A stretch of 55,642 nucleotides of DNA from an archaeon (GCA_018696395.1 JABHQR010000016.1:1-55642), one strand, 5' to 3'; numbered from the stretch's first letter, positions 7,840 through 17,337 are shown. The notes: generated from the sequence alone by a model not told the origin. Program-made: numbers and translations.

Positions 7840-9666
7840 ATGGAAGCAACTGCACAACAAGGACGTAAAGTTGAAGTGGTAGGTGATGGTGAACTTAACA
7901 GGAAAAGACAATCATTAGTTGGATTAGTTAGGAATAATCCAGAATTTGATTCTATACCTAATGAAGAGTTAGGGCCAAAAATAAAAGTTCCTAACGATAA
8001 TATTGAAGAGGTTAGAGAATATGTAAACCAGTTTCTTGAACATGTTAGTGAATTATATTATGAAGCAGAAAAACGTTCTGGGCAACAGGGCGGATTATCA
8101 TTAAGTCAATTTGAATCAATTCTAAGAGAAACACATTCTGAACCTGAAGTGGCACTTGGTTCATTTGCTTTTGTACAATATATCAGGGGTGAACAATTAG
8201 TTCAACCACATGCACAATTAGAAGAAGCTGAAAAAATTTTAGAGGAAGCATTAGACGCTCCATGGACAAAAAGATTTGGCATGGCACACGAAGTAGACTC
8301 TGTTTATCGACTTTTAATTAAGGAGATGAAAAGTCAAGCTAACCTCATTAATGAACAAAAAATATTAGAAATTCAAGCAAGAGAAGAAAGAGAAACAAAA
8401 ATTGATAGTTACCAAATAGAATTGGAACATCAGCGTAAACAGTTTTTACTTGATACTGATAGGATCAGGGAGCAGTATGAAGTCAGAAAAGATAAGTTAG
8501 TTGATGATAAATTGGCTGAACTTAAAGCTCAAGAGTTATTGCAAAAAGAAAAAGAACAAGAATTAGTAAATCAAAGACAAGAGTTATTGCAACAATACAA
8601 AATAAAATTGTTTGATAGGGTTGTAGATTTAGAAACTAAAGAACGATGGGACATTATGAAAAAGATCTGTCGTGAAACTAGGTATACAATCGGTTGGGAA
8701 AATATTCAACATTTAGTTGAAGCAGAATTGAAAGAGGGGGATAATTTAGAAGATTTTCCTGCAGAACCTCGAAGAAATAAAGGGGAATATAAAGAACAAT
8801 TTTTGAAAAGATATTTTGGTACTTTACTTACTAGAAGATTGTCTAACGTTGAATTAGATAAAGATAGAGCTATGATGGGTGCTTTTGATATTTTGTATAA
8901 TCATTTAATTGAATCTGAAGAATTGCCTAATGTAGAAACTGTAACTTTAGATGATTGGCACAATGTTTTAGCACAAAATGAAGATGGTATTGAGGGATTA
9001 GTAACTACCTATGAAATGGCAGAGATAGAAGATACTACCTTAAGGGATGAAATTAATGAAATGTTGGAAAGTGATGGTAAGTTAAATAGTTATATTGATG
9101 AGGCGAATTTAATTAATTCATCTTGTAATCAATTTTTTGGTAAAGGCTGGAACTTACATATGCCTAAAATTGAAAATGAAAAATCTTATTTAGATTATTT
9201 GAAATTTGCAGAAGAAAAATTTTATGAATTAACTAATCATGAAAGATCAAGTCATGAATATCATGTGGGGTCAATATTACTTTTCACTGAGAAAAAAAGT
9301 CCAACAGGTAATGTTCCAGTTGGAATGTATATAATTGAAAGAGATAAATCTAAAGAAACATATGTTAAAAACCATGAATCTGGAGAAAAATGGTACTGTC
9401 AAAAAATAGAATCAGATGAAAGAATAACAAAGAATAAGGATTTAGTAAAATATTCACGTATTGACCACGTTAGATTACTGGGATTTAGGGACTTTTGTTC
9501 AGAGATGCAAATGAGGTATAAGTTCGGGTCTAAAACAACTTTATTCAGGGTGAATCTCCAAACTTATCACCCATACTTTAAGCAAGAATTTCAAGCAAGG
9601 TTATTGTATGATAAAGCTATGAAAAGTAGGTTTGAGGGGTTGTTAGGAAGTGAAAAGAAAGAATAG
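7840..9666 (+). CDS. Hypothetical coiled-coil protein
   Basis: Start at ATG 7840, nine bases after GGAGG; the frame is open farther upstream but only into the leader. The 608-residue product has three parts: an N-terminal helical region (1-180), a central coiled coil (about 180-265) rich in Glu, Gln and Lys, and a C-terminal part (about 270-600) with mixed helices and a beta-rich segment, VGSILLFTEK...GNVPVGMYIIERD, near 475-500. There is no membrane segment or signal peptide. The architecture suggests a structural or scaffolding protein of the cytoplasm, but I recognise no family. Confidence 0.7.
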   Translation: MEATAQQGRKVEVVGDGELNRKRQSLVGLVRNNPEFDSIPNEELGPKIKVPNDNIEEVREYVNQFLEHVSELYYEAEKRSGQQGGLSLSQFESILRETHSEPEVALGSFAFVQYIRGEQLVQPHAQLEEAEKILEEALDAPWTKRFGMAHEVDSVYRLLIKEMKSQANLINEQKILEIQAREERETKIDSYQIELEHQRKQFLLDTDRIREQYEVRKDKLVDDKLAELKAQELLQKEKEQELVNQRQELLQQYKIKLFDRVVDLETKERWDIMKKICRETRYTIGWENIQHLVEAELKEGDNLEDFPAEPRRNKGEYKEQFLKRYFGTLLTRRLSNVELDKDRAMMGAFDILYNHLIESEELPNVETVTLDDWHNVLAQNEDGIEGLVTTYEMAEIEDTTLRDEINEMLESDGKLNSYIDEANLINSSCNQFFGKGWNLHMPKIENEKSYLDYLKFAEEKFYELTNHERSSHEYHVGSILLFTEKKSPTGNVPVGMYIIERDKSKETYVKNHESGEKWYCQKIESDERITKNKDLVKYSRIDHVRLLGFRDFCSEMQMRYKFGSKTTLFRVNLQTYHPYFKQEFQARLLYDKAMKSRFEGLLGSEKKE

Positions 9667-9731
9667 AATTAATTTTAATTATTTTTTTATTTTTTTTACA
9701 AGGAGAAGACTTCTGTTAAAATATCGTAAAA

Positions 9732-10916
9732 TCATCTAAATACAACACTTTTCAATTCATCTTCTTTAATTAATTCGATAAATTTATGTTCATTATCTTT
9801 TACATCATTAAAAACTAATGGTGTTCGGTTATTATCTAAATGAACTAATTCATAATCTAACCTTTCTTCATCAACAATAATCTTCACATAACTTTTTTGT
9901 CTTGGTTCTAACATTCCAGTTTCAGAATTTAAATCATACTCATCACGCCAACTTCCAGGATGTATAAATACTTCTCCATCTTTAGCTTCAAAATATTTGT
10001 CATGAATATGACCAAGAACATGAATCTTGTATCTCCTTTTCCTTTTCTTTTGAACTTTCTGGAACTTATGCATAATTTTGTCAACATCCCAATGAGTTTT
10101 TTTAATTCTACGATAAAACTCTCTTAGTAACTCTTTAGGATAAGTATAAGTTGGATCATAATGATATCTTACTGGGTAATATAATATGCTCATCATTAAA
10201 TGAATAAATCCTCTTAATGTTAATTTGTGTAATAATCCTGTATGTTTTGCAAACATTTCTTGTCTTGGAAAAATTCTTTCCATTACTGGATTTTTTTCTT
10301 TTTCATCCAAAAAATTACTAACTATACTAAAAGAAACCCAAGGGATGTTTAATATTTTTTTACCTTTATATGTTAAATACCAATATTTTGGATCAATCTT
10401 GTTAAGATAATCATACATGTGACCATGTTCAGCTAAAACTTCATTATGTTGATATTTTAATCCTGGAAAATGTACATTTGATCTATTATTTTTTCCACCA
10501 ATCAATTTTTTAAGTTTTGATCTAACCTGTTTAAACATTAAATCTGCATCATGGTTGCCTATTACAAAGAATAAATGTTTATTTTGTTTACTTACAAAAT
10601 AACTTAATGCATCAAATACTTCTTTATGAGCATTATAAATTAAATTTAATTTAGCTAAAGATGTATCTTTACAAATATGTCTTGGATAATGATGATTTTT
10701 TTTCTTGGTAATTTTTCCTTTTCCAATAAACTCTTTTTCTAAAATAATTGGGCATTTTAAGAAATCAAAACTGTCTCCATTAAACACTAAATCCACATCA
10801 TTTTTTTTATTACTGAGCTCAAGAATTAATTTAGACAGGAGTTTATCACTAACAAAATCATCTGTGTATGTTCCACAGCCCATTTCTACATCTCCAAGAA
10901 TAATGATCTCTTTCAT
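9732..10916 (-). CDS. Calcineurin-like metallophosphoesterase
   Basis: The 394-residue protein carries the ordered metal-binding motifs of the superfamily: GDVEMG (8-13), NGDSFD (46-51), GNHD (120-123), EHGH (163-166) and GHIH (302-305). It would hydrolyse a phosphoester using two metal ions; the substrate is unknown. Motif one is normally D-x-H; here Asp9 is followed by Val-Glu, so one metal ligand is Glu11 instead of His. A basic insertion (residues about 190-298) containing KKRKRR separates the last two motifs and may contact membrane or nucleic acid. It is divergent from the small gene at 11044. Confidence 0.85.
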   Translation of the reverse strand: MKEIIILGDVEMGCGTYTDDFVSDKLLSKLILELSNKKNDVDLVFNGDSFDFLKCPIILEKEFIGKGKITKKKNHHYPRHICKDTSLAKLNLIYNAHKEVFDALSYFVSKQNKHLFFVIGNHDADLMFKQVRSKLKKLIGGKNNRSNVHFPGLKYQHNEVLAEHGHMYDYLNKIDPKYWYLTYKGKKILNIPWVSFSIVSNFLDEKEKNPVMERIFPRQEMFAKHTGLLHKLTLRGFIHLMMSILYYPVRYHYDPTYTYPKELLREFYRRIKKTHWDVDKIMHKFQKVQKKRKRRYKIHVLGHIHDKYFEAKDGEVFIHPGSWRDEYDLNSETGMLEPRQKSYVKIIVDEERLDYELVHLDNNRTPLVFNDVKDNEHKFIELIKEDELKSVVFR

Positions 10917-11012
10917 TTTTTAGTTATATAAACATTAGTTAATCCTTTATTTATAAACTTTTTGTTTAATTATTACTGTTTAGTAGTCAAAATACTTGGT
11001 TTTGCAGATAAC

Positions 11013-11023
11013 CTTATAAAATA
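11013..11023 (+). promoter_or_regulatory. TATA box, leaderless spacing
   Basis: CTTATAAAATA lies 31 bases before ATG 11044, in the 127-base divergent gap shared with the metallophosphoesterase gene. Confidence 0.55.
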
Positions 11024-11043
11024 ATACCTGATTTTGTGGCGTT

Positions 11044-11301
11044 ATGTCAAATAAAAAAGATATGTCATTAGGGGATTTAGTTTCCAGTTCAGCTAAAGCA
11101 TTAGCTTTTACAGCTAGTTTAGGTGCATGTACTGTATTATATGCTAATATTCAAAGTTACTTCATCAGTTCATCGTTTATTTCAAGTAATTTTTCTGATG
11201 CTCATGAAATGATTGAAAATTATGATTCAACTAATAATTTATTTGATAAAGTATTTTCTTATGGTGGTTATATTGCTGCTAAGAATTGTATCGGAGAATA
11301 A
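11044..11301 (+). CDS. Small membrane-associated hypothetical protein
   Basis: An 85-residue protein with one moderately hydrophobic segment rich in Ala, Ser and Leu (about 15-42) and a polar C-terminus. It has its own leaderless promoter and no operon partner; the next gene is convergent and ends ten bases away. There is no recognisable domain. Confidence 0.6.
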   Translation: MSNKKDMSLGDLVSSSAKALAFTASLGACTVLYANIQSYFISSSFISSNFSDAHEMIENYDSTNNLFDKVFSYGGYIAAKNCIGE

Positions 11302-11311
11302 ATATTTCATA

Positions 11312-12340
11312 CTAATTTACTACTGACATTTTTTTAATTTGAGATTTAGGGATCATTCTTTTCAAATAAGATTTTAATTTTTCTTTAACTTCTATCTCTA
11401 ATTCAAGTTCTAAACCAATTTTTTCTACTTCTTTGTCCCAGTCAATATCAGGAAGTTTTGTAATAGTTCCTTTAAGTTTTCTACCAGCTTCTTTTATGTC
11501 TTTTTCAATCTTTTCAGCTTCAGGTGTGCCAAACATTTTAGTTGCAGGAAACTTAGTAAACGCGTTTGCGCCTGCTTGCATTAATAATCCGACTTCTTCA
11601 TAACGTCTAGCTGTCGTACCTGCAATGATACCTAACTTTGGAAATCTGATTCTTGTTTGTGCAATCCACCACAAATAATCTTCAGTTTCCGGGCCATTAC
11701 CATCTTCAAAAATTGTACCTTTAACTGGTTTTAAGGCATAGAATGTAATCCTGTCTAACTGGTATTTTTCAATGAAATTTACTAATAATTCGAAATCTTT
11801 TCTTTTTTCACCTAACCCAATAACCATTGTCATACTACGTTTGAAATCTTTAGCATAATCAAACATCTCTTCATAAGGTTTAATTGGTTTATCAGGGCAT
11901 ACAAAATCATGCAATTTAGGTTCAATAGTCTCTATAGAACTTACAATCCCTTTCACATAAGGTTTGAACAATTCTAAATCTTCTTTTTCAATAACGCCTA
12001 AATTTAACCAAATCTTTTCACCATAAACTTTACTAATTAATTTAATTCTTTTAAGTAATTCATCTCTTGGGAATATTCTATAGCCACCAGTAAGAAACTC
12101 TATTCTCCACCCTAATGCTTTTGATAAAATTGCTTCTACTAAATCAGAACTTAACTTTCTTTTTGCAGTAGGAGCATGTTTGATTTTATGTTTAACAGTT
12201 GATCTGAAACAGAATTTACAAGTACCCAGGTCACAATACCAACTAAGAAATATACATCTCCCATACCATGTTACTGGCTCGAAATTTTCATTGTACACTT
12301 GAGTTGCTTTCTGAAGCAATTCTTTTGTAGATTCTTGCAT
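11312..12340 (-). CDS. Radical SAM protein, biotin-synthase-related
   Basis: A radical SAM enzyme of 342 residues from the internal ATG at 12340; homology-like sequence begins there (MQESTKELLQKA), while the longer ATG at 12409 overlaps the upstream racemase. The 4Fe-4S cluster cysteines are C36, C41 and C44 in CDLGTCKFC, spacing CX4CX2C, unlike the canonical CX3CX2C. The rest shows a TIM-barrel order, with FLTGGYRIF, WLNLGVIEKEDL, SSIETIEPKLHD and MVIGLGEKRKDF. Biotin-synthase-related archaeal proteins (COG2516 type) share these features but have unproven substrates. It is probably in one operon with the racemase. Confidence 0.8.
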   Translation of the reverse strand: MQESTKELLQKATQVYNENFEPVTWYGRCIFLSWYCDLGTCKFCFRSTVKHKIKHAPTAKRKLSSDLVEAILSKALGWRIEFLTGGYRIFPRDELLKRIKLISKVYGEKIWLNLGVIEKEDLELFKPYVKGIVSSIETIEPKLHDFVCPDKPIKPYEEMFDYAKDFKRSMTMVIGLGEKRKDFELLVNFIEKYQLDRITFYALKPVKGTIFEDGNGPETEDYLWWIAQTRIRFPKLGIIAGTTARRYEEVGLLMQAGANAFTKFPATKMFGTPEAEKIEKDIKEAGRKLKGTITKLPDIDWDKEVEKIGLELELEIEVKEKLKSYLKRMIPKSQIKKMSVVN

Positions 12341-12387
12341 GTGTGTATATAGAAAAGGTCGTATTTTTAAAATTAACTTGGGAAATA

Positions 12388-13089
12388 TTAATCTTTTATA
12401 GCATAACATACAGCTGATTCTGCTAAAATCTGTAATGTATCATAAACTTTGATATTAACATCTTTTTGAGTTATTGCCAAAGGAATTTCTGTACATCCTA
12501 ATATAACTGCATCAGTTGATTTCATCACCATCTTTTTAATTATTGAAATAACCTCTCTTTTTGTTTTGCCTTTTACTTCTCCACTCATTATCTCTAAAAT
12601 TAAATCTGTTATAAACTGGTAGTCTTCGTTTATTGGTGTTAAACATTTAATATTATTTCCATCTAATATCTTTTGGTAAAGTTTAAGTTTTAATGTTGTT
12701 TCTGAAGCAAGCAGGCCAACAATATTATGATTATCCAGTTTAATCTTTTTTACAGTTTCTTCCATAATACTAATTATCGGAATTGTAGATTTTATTCTCA
12801 TCTCATTAATAAAGTAATGAACTGTGTTACAAGGAATTACAATAAAATCACATCCCGCTTTTTCTAAAATTTCAATTCCTTGCAAAAGTTGTTGTAATAC
12901 TAATTTTTTATTAACTATTCCCAACTCATCAAAACCAAATAAAGGTAATGAATATATCACCATTGGTGGGAAATCTGTGTCTTGTGTAGCTTGATATTTT
13001 TTTTGACAATAATGTATTATTTTATAATAAAAATTAGCTGAAGTTTCTGGTCCCATTCCACCTAATATCCCTATTTTTTTAAATACCAT
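12388..13089 (-). CDS. Aspartate/glutamate racemase family protein
   Basis: Cofactor-independent racemases use two cysteines as acid and base; both are present, C87 in IPCNTVH and C200 in LGCTEIPL. The N-terminal IGILGGMGPETSA is the family hallmark, and the 233-residue length is normal. It likely interconverts L- and D-forms of an amino acid such as aspartate or glutamate in the cytoplasm. Its start overlaps the upstream gene's end by 11 bases, so the two are translationally coupled; the radical SAM gene follows closely. Confidence 0.88.
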   Translation of the reverse strand: MVFKKIGILGGMGPETSANFYYKIIHYCQKKYQATQDTDFPPMVIYSLPLFGFDELGIVNKKLVLQQLLQGIEILEKAGCDFIVIPCNTVHYFINEMRIKSTIPIISIMEETVKKIKLDNHNIVGLLASETTLKLKLYQKILDGNNIKCLTPINEDYQFITDLILEIMSGEVKGKTKREVISIIKKMVMKSTDAVILGCTEIPLAITQKDVNIKVYDTLQILAESAVCYAIKD

Positions 13090-13828
13090 AATTTCCCACC
13101 TTCATTTCTAAAGACAGGTTAAGAGATACAGAACCTGATAATTTTGCAACTATTTGCAGTAAATCTATAGCTGGTTGTACAAAAAAAAGGTTATTTGGTT
13201 CATAACTTTTTGTGATACTAGTTGAATCAGAGGTAGAATAAAAGAAAGGATATATGGTTTTTGTATCTATCCCTATTTTTTTAAGGATTGTCAATGTTCC
13301 TTTCTGTTGAGAAGCATATTGTTTATCAAGAATAGTTATACACCCTTCTGCCTGTTCTAATTTCTGTGAATAAAGGCATGCATCTAATAATGAACACATA
13401 TATTTATCATTTGTTGGGTCATAAAGTATAATTTTACCTTTATGAAGAATAATTTTGCCATTTTGATTCTGACCAGCATAATAGTGTTTTTGAAGATATT
13501 TAATCACTTCTTTTGCATGTTCTACTAAATCAGATTCATATACAACTTTATCAGGAGCAAAACCCCATTGTGATAATGAATTAACATAATCATTTATATC
13601 CAATTCTTGTAATTTTTCTTCAAATTGGGGATTATAATCATCAATAAAAAGCCATTTTTCTGTTTCTGCTCCAAATAAAGTCAAATAATTAGATAATAGC
13701 TTTCCCCAAGTTGCACTTACTTGGTGATTTATATTTGGATGTTCATTAGTGTAAATATGTCCAGATTCTACAATCATTTTTGATTTTTTTTTATTTGTTG
13801 GAAATTTTAATTTTAGTATATTTGTCAT
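13079..13828 (-). CDS. Unknown protein coupled to the racemase gene
   Basis: A 249-residue soluble protein, N-terminus MTNILKLKFPTNKK. Its stop codon overlaps the racemase start. It has no signal peptide and no motif I can name. Visible features are a conserved-looking segment, HIYTNEHPNINHQVSATWGK (about 24-43), then FIDDYNP, and a central region rich in Gln and Tyr. The overlap suggests it acts with the racemase, for instance as an enzyme using or making the D-amino acid, but that is inference. Confidence 0.65.
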   Translation of the reverse strand: MTNILKLKFPTNKKKSKMIVESGHIYTNEHPNINHQVSATWGKLLSNYLTLFGAETEKWLFIDDYNPQFEEKLQELDINDYVNSLSQWGFAPDKVVYESDLVEHAKEVIKYLQKHYYAGQNQNGKIILHKGKIILYDPTNDKYMCSLLDACLYSQKLEQAEGCITILDKQYASQQKGTLTILKKIGIDTKTIYPFFYSTSDSTSITKSYEPNNLFFVQPAIDLLQIVAKLSGSVSLNLSLEMKVGNYGI

Positions 13829-14002
13829 TTTTATAACCTCACAAAGAATTTATTAAGACAATGCTAACAAATTATCTTCTTATAACAAGAAAGATTTTAT
13901 GTTCATTTTTTAGACGTTTAATTGTTAATTTCATCTTATACAATATCTGTCATTGTAATAAAAATATATATTTAACGTCTCATTTAAAACAATATTTTAC
14001 AG

Positions 14003-14024
14003 ATTTGTTCTAAATAGAACAAAT
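14003..14024. promoter_or_regulatory. Palindromic operator candidate
   Basis: Perfect nine-base arms ATTTGTTCT (14003-14011) and AGAACAAAT (14016-14024) are separated by AAAT. The site sits just upstream of the TATA box of the ACT-domain regulator and within the divergent promoter region shared with the racemase operon. It could be an autoregulatory site of that protein. Confidence 0.55.
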
Positions 14025-14032
14025 TAGTTAAA

Positions 14033-14040
14033 TTTATATA
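14033..14040 (+). promoter_or_regulatory. TATA box of the ACT-domain gene
   Basis: TTTATATA lies 30 bases before ATG 14063. This places the start at 14063 rather than the TTG at 14042, which would lie upstream of the transcript start. Confidence 0.6.
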
Positions 14041-14062
14041 CTTGATTAAATTACTATTGTTT

Positions 14063-14701
14063 ATGAATAAATCAACTACTGAATTAACTGTAGAATATAT
14101 ACAAGAACATCCTTATATCAAAAATTGTCTGAAGAAAAATTTAATCAACTACTCATCTTTAGCTAGATTAATCAGTAAAGATTTGAAAATTGAAAAAAAG
14201 TCATCTAAAGAAGCTATTTTAATTGCAGCAAGACGTTTTCAATATAAATTAAAAGCAGAGTTAAATAATGAAAAAAAAATAAAAGTAATACTAATTAAAT
14301 CGGAGATTAGTATTAAAAATAAAATTGGTGTTTTAATCTTAAATAAATCTACTGACTTAGATTATCTCATTGAACTTCAGAAAAATGTTAAAAAAGAAGA
14401 AGGAATTATGCATGTTTTAGAAGGAACCGATAATTATACTATTATAACTCAAGAAAGATATATACTTAAATTATATGAAAAATTTGAGAATAATATAATT
14501 AAATCTCATGAAAATTTAGTTATCATTGATTTTAAATCTCCTGAAGAAATTGAGAAGATTACGGGTGTAATATCATATTTAACTTCTCTTTTTGCAGAGA
14601 ATGGTGTTAATATCTTAGAATTTCTTTCTTGTTGGAGAGATACAATTTTTGTTATTGATAAAAAGGACATAAATAAAGCTATTGATCTCTTAAATTTTTA
14701 A
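14063..14701 (+). CDS. ACT-domain protein with N-terminal helical (HTH-like) region
   Basis: From ATG 14063 the protein has 212 residues. The N-terminal ~65 residues (TVEYIQEHPYIKNCL, NYSSLARLISKDL, AILIAARRFQYKL) look like a winged-helix or helical DNA-binding module. The remainder has two beta-alpha-beta-like units, the second (about 150-210) fitting an ACT fold: NLVIIDFKSP, ITGVISYLTSLFAENGVNILEF, TIFVIDKKDINKAIDLL. ACT domains bind amino acids. A plausible role is an amino-acid-responsive regulator. It is divergent from the racemase operon with a palindrome between them, so control of that operon is a reasonable guess. Confidence 0.7.
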   Translation: MNKSTTELTVEYIQEHPYIKNCLKKNLINYSSLARLISKDLKIEKKSSKEAILIAARRFQYKLKAELNNEKKIKVILIKSEISIKNKIGVLILNKSTDLDYLIELQKNVKKEEGIMHVLEGTDNYTIITQERYILKLYEKFENNIIKSHENLVIIDFKSPEEIEKITGVISYLTSLFAENGVNILEFLSCWRDTIFVIDKKDINKAIDLLNF

Positions 14702-14712
14702 TTATAATTTTT

Positions 14713-16227
14713 TTAATATAAGACATCCAACACTACACGTTTTTGTTCTTTCTTTTCACTGTAAGTGTAAGGTACATATATTTTTTGATTAGTAAATGGG
14801 TCTATACTTGTATAATACATACATGTAGAAACGGTCATTGGTGTAGGTGTAAATAATTGTAAACTAACATTTTCCATACCTTTCAAAGCATTAGCTAATT
14901 TTTTTGCTTCTTTCATACTTGATCCAGGATGACCAGTAATGAAATAAAATGATAACTCTTTACCACTATTTAAACTATTAAAATATTCTATAAACTCATT
15001 CATTGATCCATCTTCTTTATTCATTAATTTAAGAACAGTTTGATTAACATGTTCCGGCGCGATTCTAAGAGTATCATAAGTATGGTGTTGAACAATCTCT
15101 TTAATGTATGCTTTTGGAGCTAAGTCGTATCGTATTCCACTTCTGATATAAACATTTTTTATTCCTGGCAATTTTCTAGCTTTTGTTAATAAGTTAAGTA
15201 ATCTAGTATGACTCTTATCCAAATTTTCACATTTGATACAATCATTATGACATTTGTGGCAGTCCATTCCATACATATTAGCACTTGGTCCACCAAAATC
15301 GTCAATGTTACCTTTAAAATAAGGCAATCTTATCATTTGTTTAATCTCTTTTAATATAGATTCTTCTGATCGAGAAATAATCTTATCACCTTGAATAAGT
15401 CTTAACGCACAGAAATTACAATTTCCAATACAACCTCGATGAGTAACTATGCTGAACTCAAAACTTCTTAAATGTTCAACTGGTATTTTTCTGGTGAAAG
15501 GCATTTCATAATATTCATCCAAGTCTTTTGATGTATATTTTGGGGATTTGTATTGTAATATGTACCTTTTACCTGTTTGTTGTGCAATGTTTTGATGATT
15601 GTTTATCATTATTTGCATCTTACAAAATTGTTCTTTCGAATCGATAACTTCTTCTTCGGTTGGAAGTAGTTGAAAATCTTCAGGCAATTCTCTGGATATT
15701 ATACATGTACCTTCAATATTGTTTAATTCTTTTTTATCTTTAATTCTTTGAGCAACTTCTAAAATTTGTTTTTCACCATTACCATAAACTAAAATGTTTG
15801 CACGAGAATCTAATAAAATAGATTTTCTTAACCTGTTCTGCCAATAATCAAAATGAGTAAACCTTCTTAATGTTGCTTCAGTTCCACCGATAACTATTGG
15901 AGTTTCTTTGAAATTTTTCCTAGCCCAATTACTAAACACTGTAACTGCTCGATCAGGTACATTTTCATCATAATCATTATATTCATCTTCTGCTCTTGAC
16001 CTTTTCAATGGTGTATAATTTCTTACCATAGAATCTATTGCACCTGAAGTGATTCCAAAAAATAATTTTGGTTGACCTAAACTAATGATATCTTCTTCTT
16101 TAGTTGGTTGTTCAATAACACCTACTGTGTATCCTTTTTTTTCTAACAATCTCTTAAGGATTGCTACCCCTGACATAGGATGATCAAAGAAAACTTCGCC
16201 TAGTAGGAAAATAATGTCATATTGCAT
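14713..16227 (-). CDS. YgiQ-family radical SAM protein
   Basis: At 504 residues it has the YgiQ layout: an N-terminal cobalamin-binding-like domain (HPMSGVAILKRLLEKKGYTV at 16-35, IVIGGTEATLRRF at 111-123) and then the radical SAM core with cluster cysteines C266, C270 and C273 in HRGCIGNCNFC. A secondary Cys-rich loop, MDCHKCHNDCIKC, follows near 320-335. The C-terminal part has FFITGHPGSS-like (YFITGHPGSS) and LQLFTPTPMTVST segments characteristic of the family. Its exact reaction is not established; it may modify RNA, protein or a cofactor. It is convergent with the ACT gene and is a single transcription unit. Confidence 0.9.
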   Translation of the reverse strand: MQYDIIFLLGEVFFDHPMSGVAILKRLLEKKGYTVGVIEQPTKEEDIISLGQPKLFFGITSGAIDSMVRNYTPLKRSRAEDEYNDYDENVPDRAVTVFSNWARKNFKETPIVIGGTEATLRRFTHFDYWQNRLRKSILLDSRANILVYGNGEKQILEVAQRIKDKKELNNIEGTCIISRELPEDFQLLPTEEEVIDSKEQFCKMQIMINNHQNIAQQTGKRYILQYKSPKYTSKDLDEYYEMPFTRKIPVEHLRSFEFSIVTHRGCIGNCNFCALRLIQGDKIISRSEESILKEIKQMIRLPYFKGNIDDFGGPSANMYGMDCHKCHNDCIKCENLDKSHTRLLNLLTKARKLPGIKNVYIRSGIRYDLAPKAYIKEIVQHHTYDTLRIAPEHVNQTVLKLMNKEDGSMNEFIEYFNSLNSGKELSFYFITGHPGSSMKEAKKLANALKGMENVSLQLFTPTPMTVSTCMYYTSIDPFTNQKIYVPYTYSEKKEQKRVVLDVLY

Positions 16228-16295
16228 AAGGTAAAGAAAATAAAGGGAGTTTTAAATATGTTGTTAAGAAAGTTGATAGATATTACTTTTTTGAT

Positions 16296-16541
16296 TTACT
16301 TCTTTTTAAATTGTGCTAAAATTGAACCAATGAATAATCCAAAAAATAAATTACTTAATAACATGAGTTCACCAATGTCAAAAATGAATTTTCTAAAAAG
16401 CATTAAGGTTAGCAAAATAAAGAAAACATACAATTCATAAAATTCTATCTTTTTTTTCATTAATATTAATTCTGGTTTAAATCCAATAATTATTCCAATA
16501 ATAATAAGTACAATTATAATTAATAATAATAAATTGACCAT
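16296..16541 (-). CDS. Small membrane protein, paralogue of 17057-17311
   Basis: An 81-residue protein with two or three transmembrane helices. The segment IGIIIGFKPELILMKKKIEFYELYVFF is shared, with substitutions, with the protein at 17057-17311 (GGIILGFKPEFIFKKKINYFHLYIFF), so the pair arose by duplication. The conserved GFKPE.I..KK loop lies between helices one and two. It is part of a same-strand cluster of tiny membrane proteins at 16296-17592. Function unknown. Confidence 0.65.
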   Translation of the reverse strand: MVNLLLLIIIVLIIIGIIIGFKPELILMKKKIEFYELYVFFILLTLMLFRKFIFDIGELMLLSNLFFGLFIGSILAQFKKK

Positions 16542-16547
16542 CTTCTT

Positions 16548-17060
16548 CTATTTGCTCACTTTAAAAAAGAATATTGCTTCAAGGATTAAAGTTACAAATC
16601 CAGTGAATATACTTAATCCAAAAAGAATAATCGTTACCATTAAAATACCATTTACTATATACAAAATACCAATGTTTTTAGCAATACTCCCATAATATCT
16701 CTTTAATTTTAAAATTTCTTTTCCTGCAATAATTGCAATAATTCCCATTAATATCAAGGGACTGATAGCATATATCAAATTTGAATCTGAAATAACTGTG
16801 AACATTATTGAATAAATAATAGTAACTCCAAAATAAATCCACATCAGAATTTCTAATTTTTTTAATTTCTTTAACTTTGCAATTTCAATATAACCTAACA
16901 TAATAAACAGGGAGAACATTGTTGATATTAATACCATTACTGTATAAATAATGTACATTGAATTACTTTGAAATAATGAGTATAATATCCCTATTAATAC
17001 TGATGGGAAAACTAAAATTGCAGCTATTACTGCAGACCATGCTGATAATTTTAGATTCAT
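16548..17060 (-). CDS. Five-helix membrane protein
   Basis: The 170 residues contain about five hydrophobic helices and few charged residues, with a Lys-rich loop (IAKLKKLKKLE) between helices two and three. It lies between the two paralogous 80-residue proteins and overlaps the upstream one by four bases, so the cluster is translated as an operon. No family recognised. Confidence 0.65.
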   Translation of the reverse strand: MNLKLSAWSAVIAAILVFPSVLIGILYSLFQSNSMYIIYTVMVLISTMFSLFIMLGYIEIAKLKKLKKLEILMWIYFGVTIIYSIMFTVISDSNLIYAISPLILMGIIAIIAGKEILKLKRYYGSIAKNIGILYIVNGILMVTIILFGLSIFTGFVTLILEAIFFFKVSK

Positions 17061-17311
17061 ATATTTTTAAATTCCTCTACAATTCTTGAAATAATTAAAC
17101 CTATTATTGATCCAAAAACAAATATACTCATTAATGTAATCAAAAGATTGTCATAAATCAGTTCTTTTATTACTTTAACAATAACCCAACTAAAAAATAT
17201 GTATAAATGAAAATAATTAATCTTTTTCTTAAATATAAATTCTGGTTTAAATCCTAATATGATCCCCCCAGCTAGAAAGGTGATTATCAAAATTAAGTAT
17301 AAATTAAACAT
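17057..17311 (-). CDS. Small membrane protein, paralogue of 16296-16541
   Basis: An 84-residue protein with two to three hydrophobic helices. It shares GFKPEFIFKKK and the following HLYIFF helix with 16296-16541. It overlaps the downstream five-helix gene by four bases (ATGA-type coupling). The three proteins may form one membrane complex. Confidence 0.65.
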   Translation of the reverse strand: MFNLYLILIITFLAGGIILGFKPEFIFKKKINYFHLYIFFSWVIVKVIKELIYDNLLITLMSIFVFGSIIGLIISRIVEEFKNI

Positions 17312-17337
17312 AAATCATAAACCTCATAATTTAATTA

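Noticed and set aside
12341-12409. Longer start of the radical SAM protein
   Set aside because: The extra 23 residues overlap the racemase gene, and the family-like sequence begins at the internal Met.
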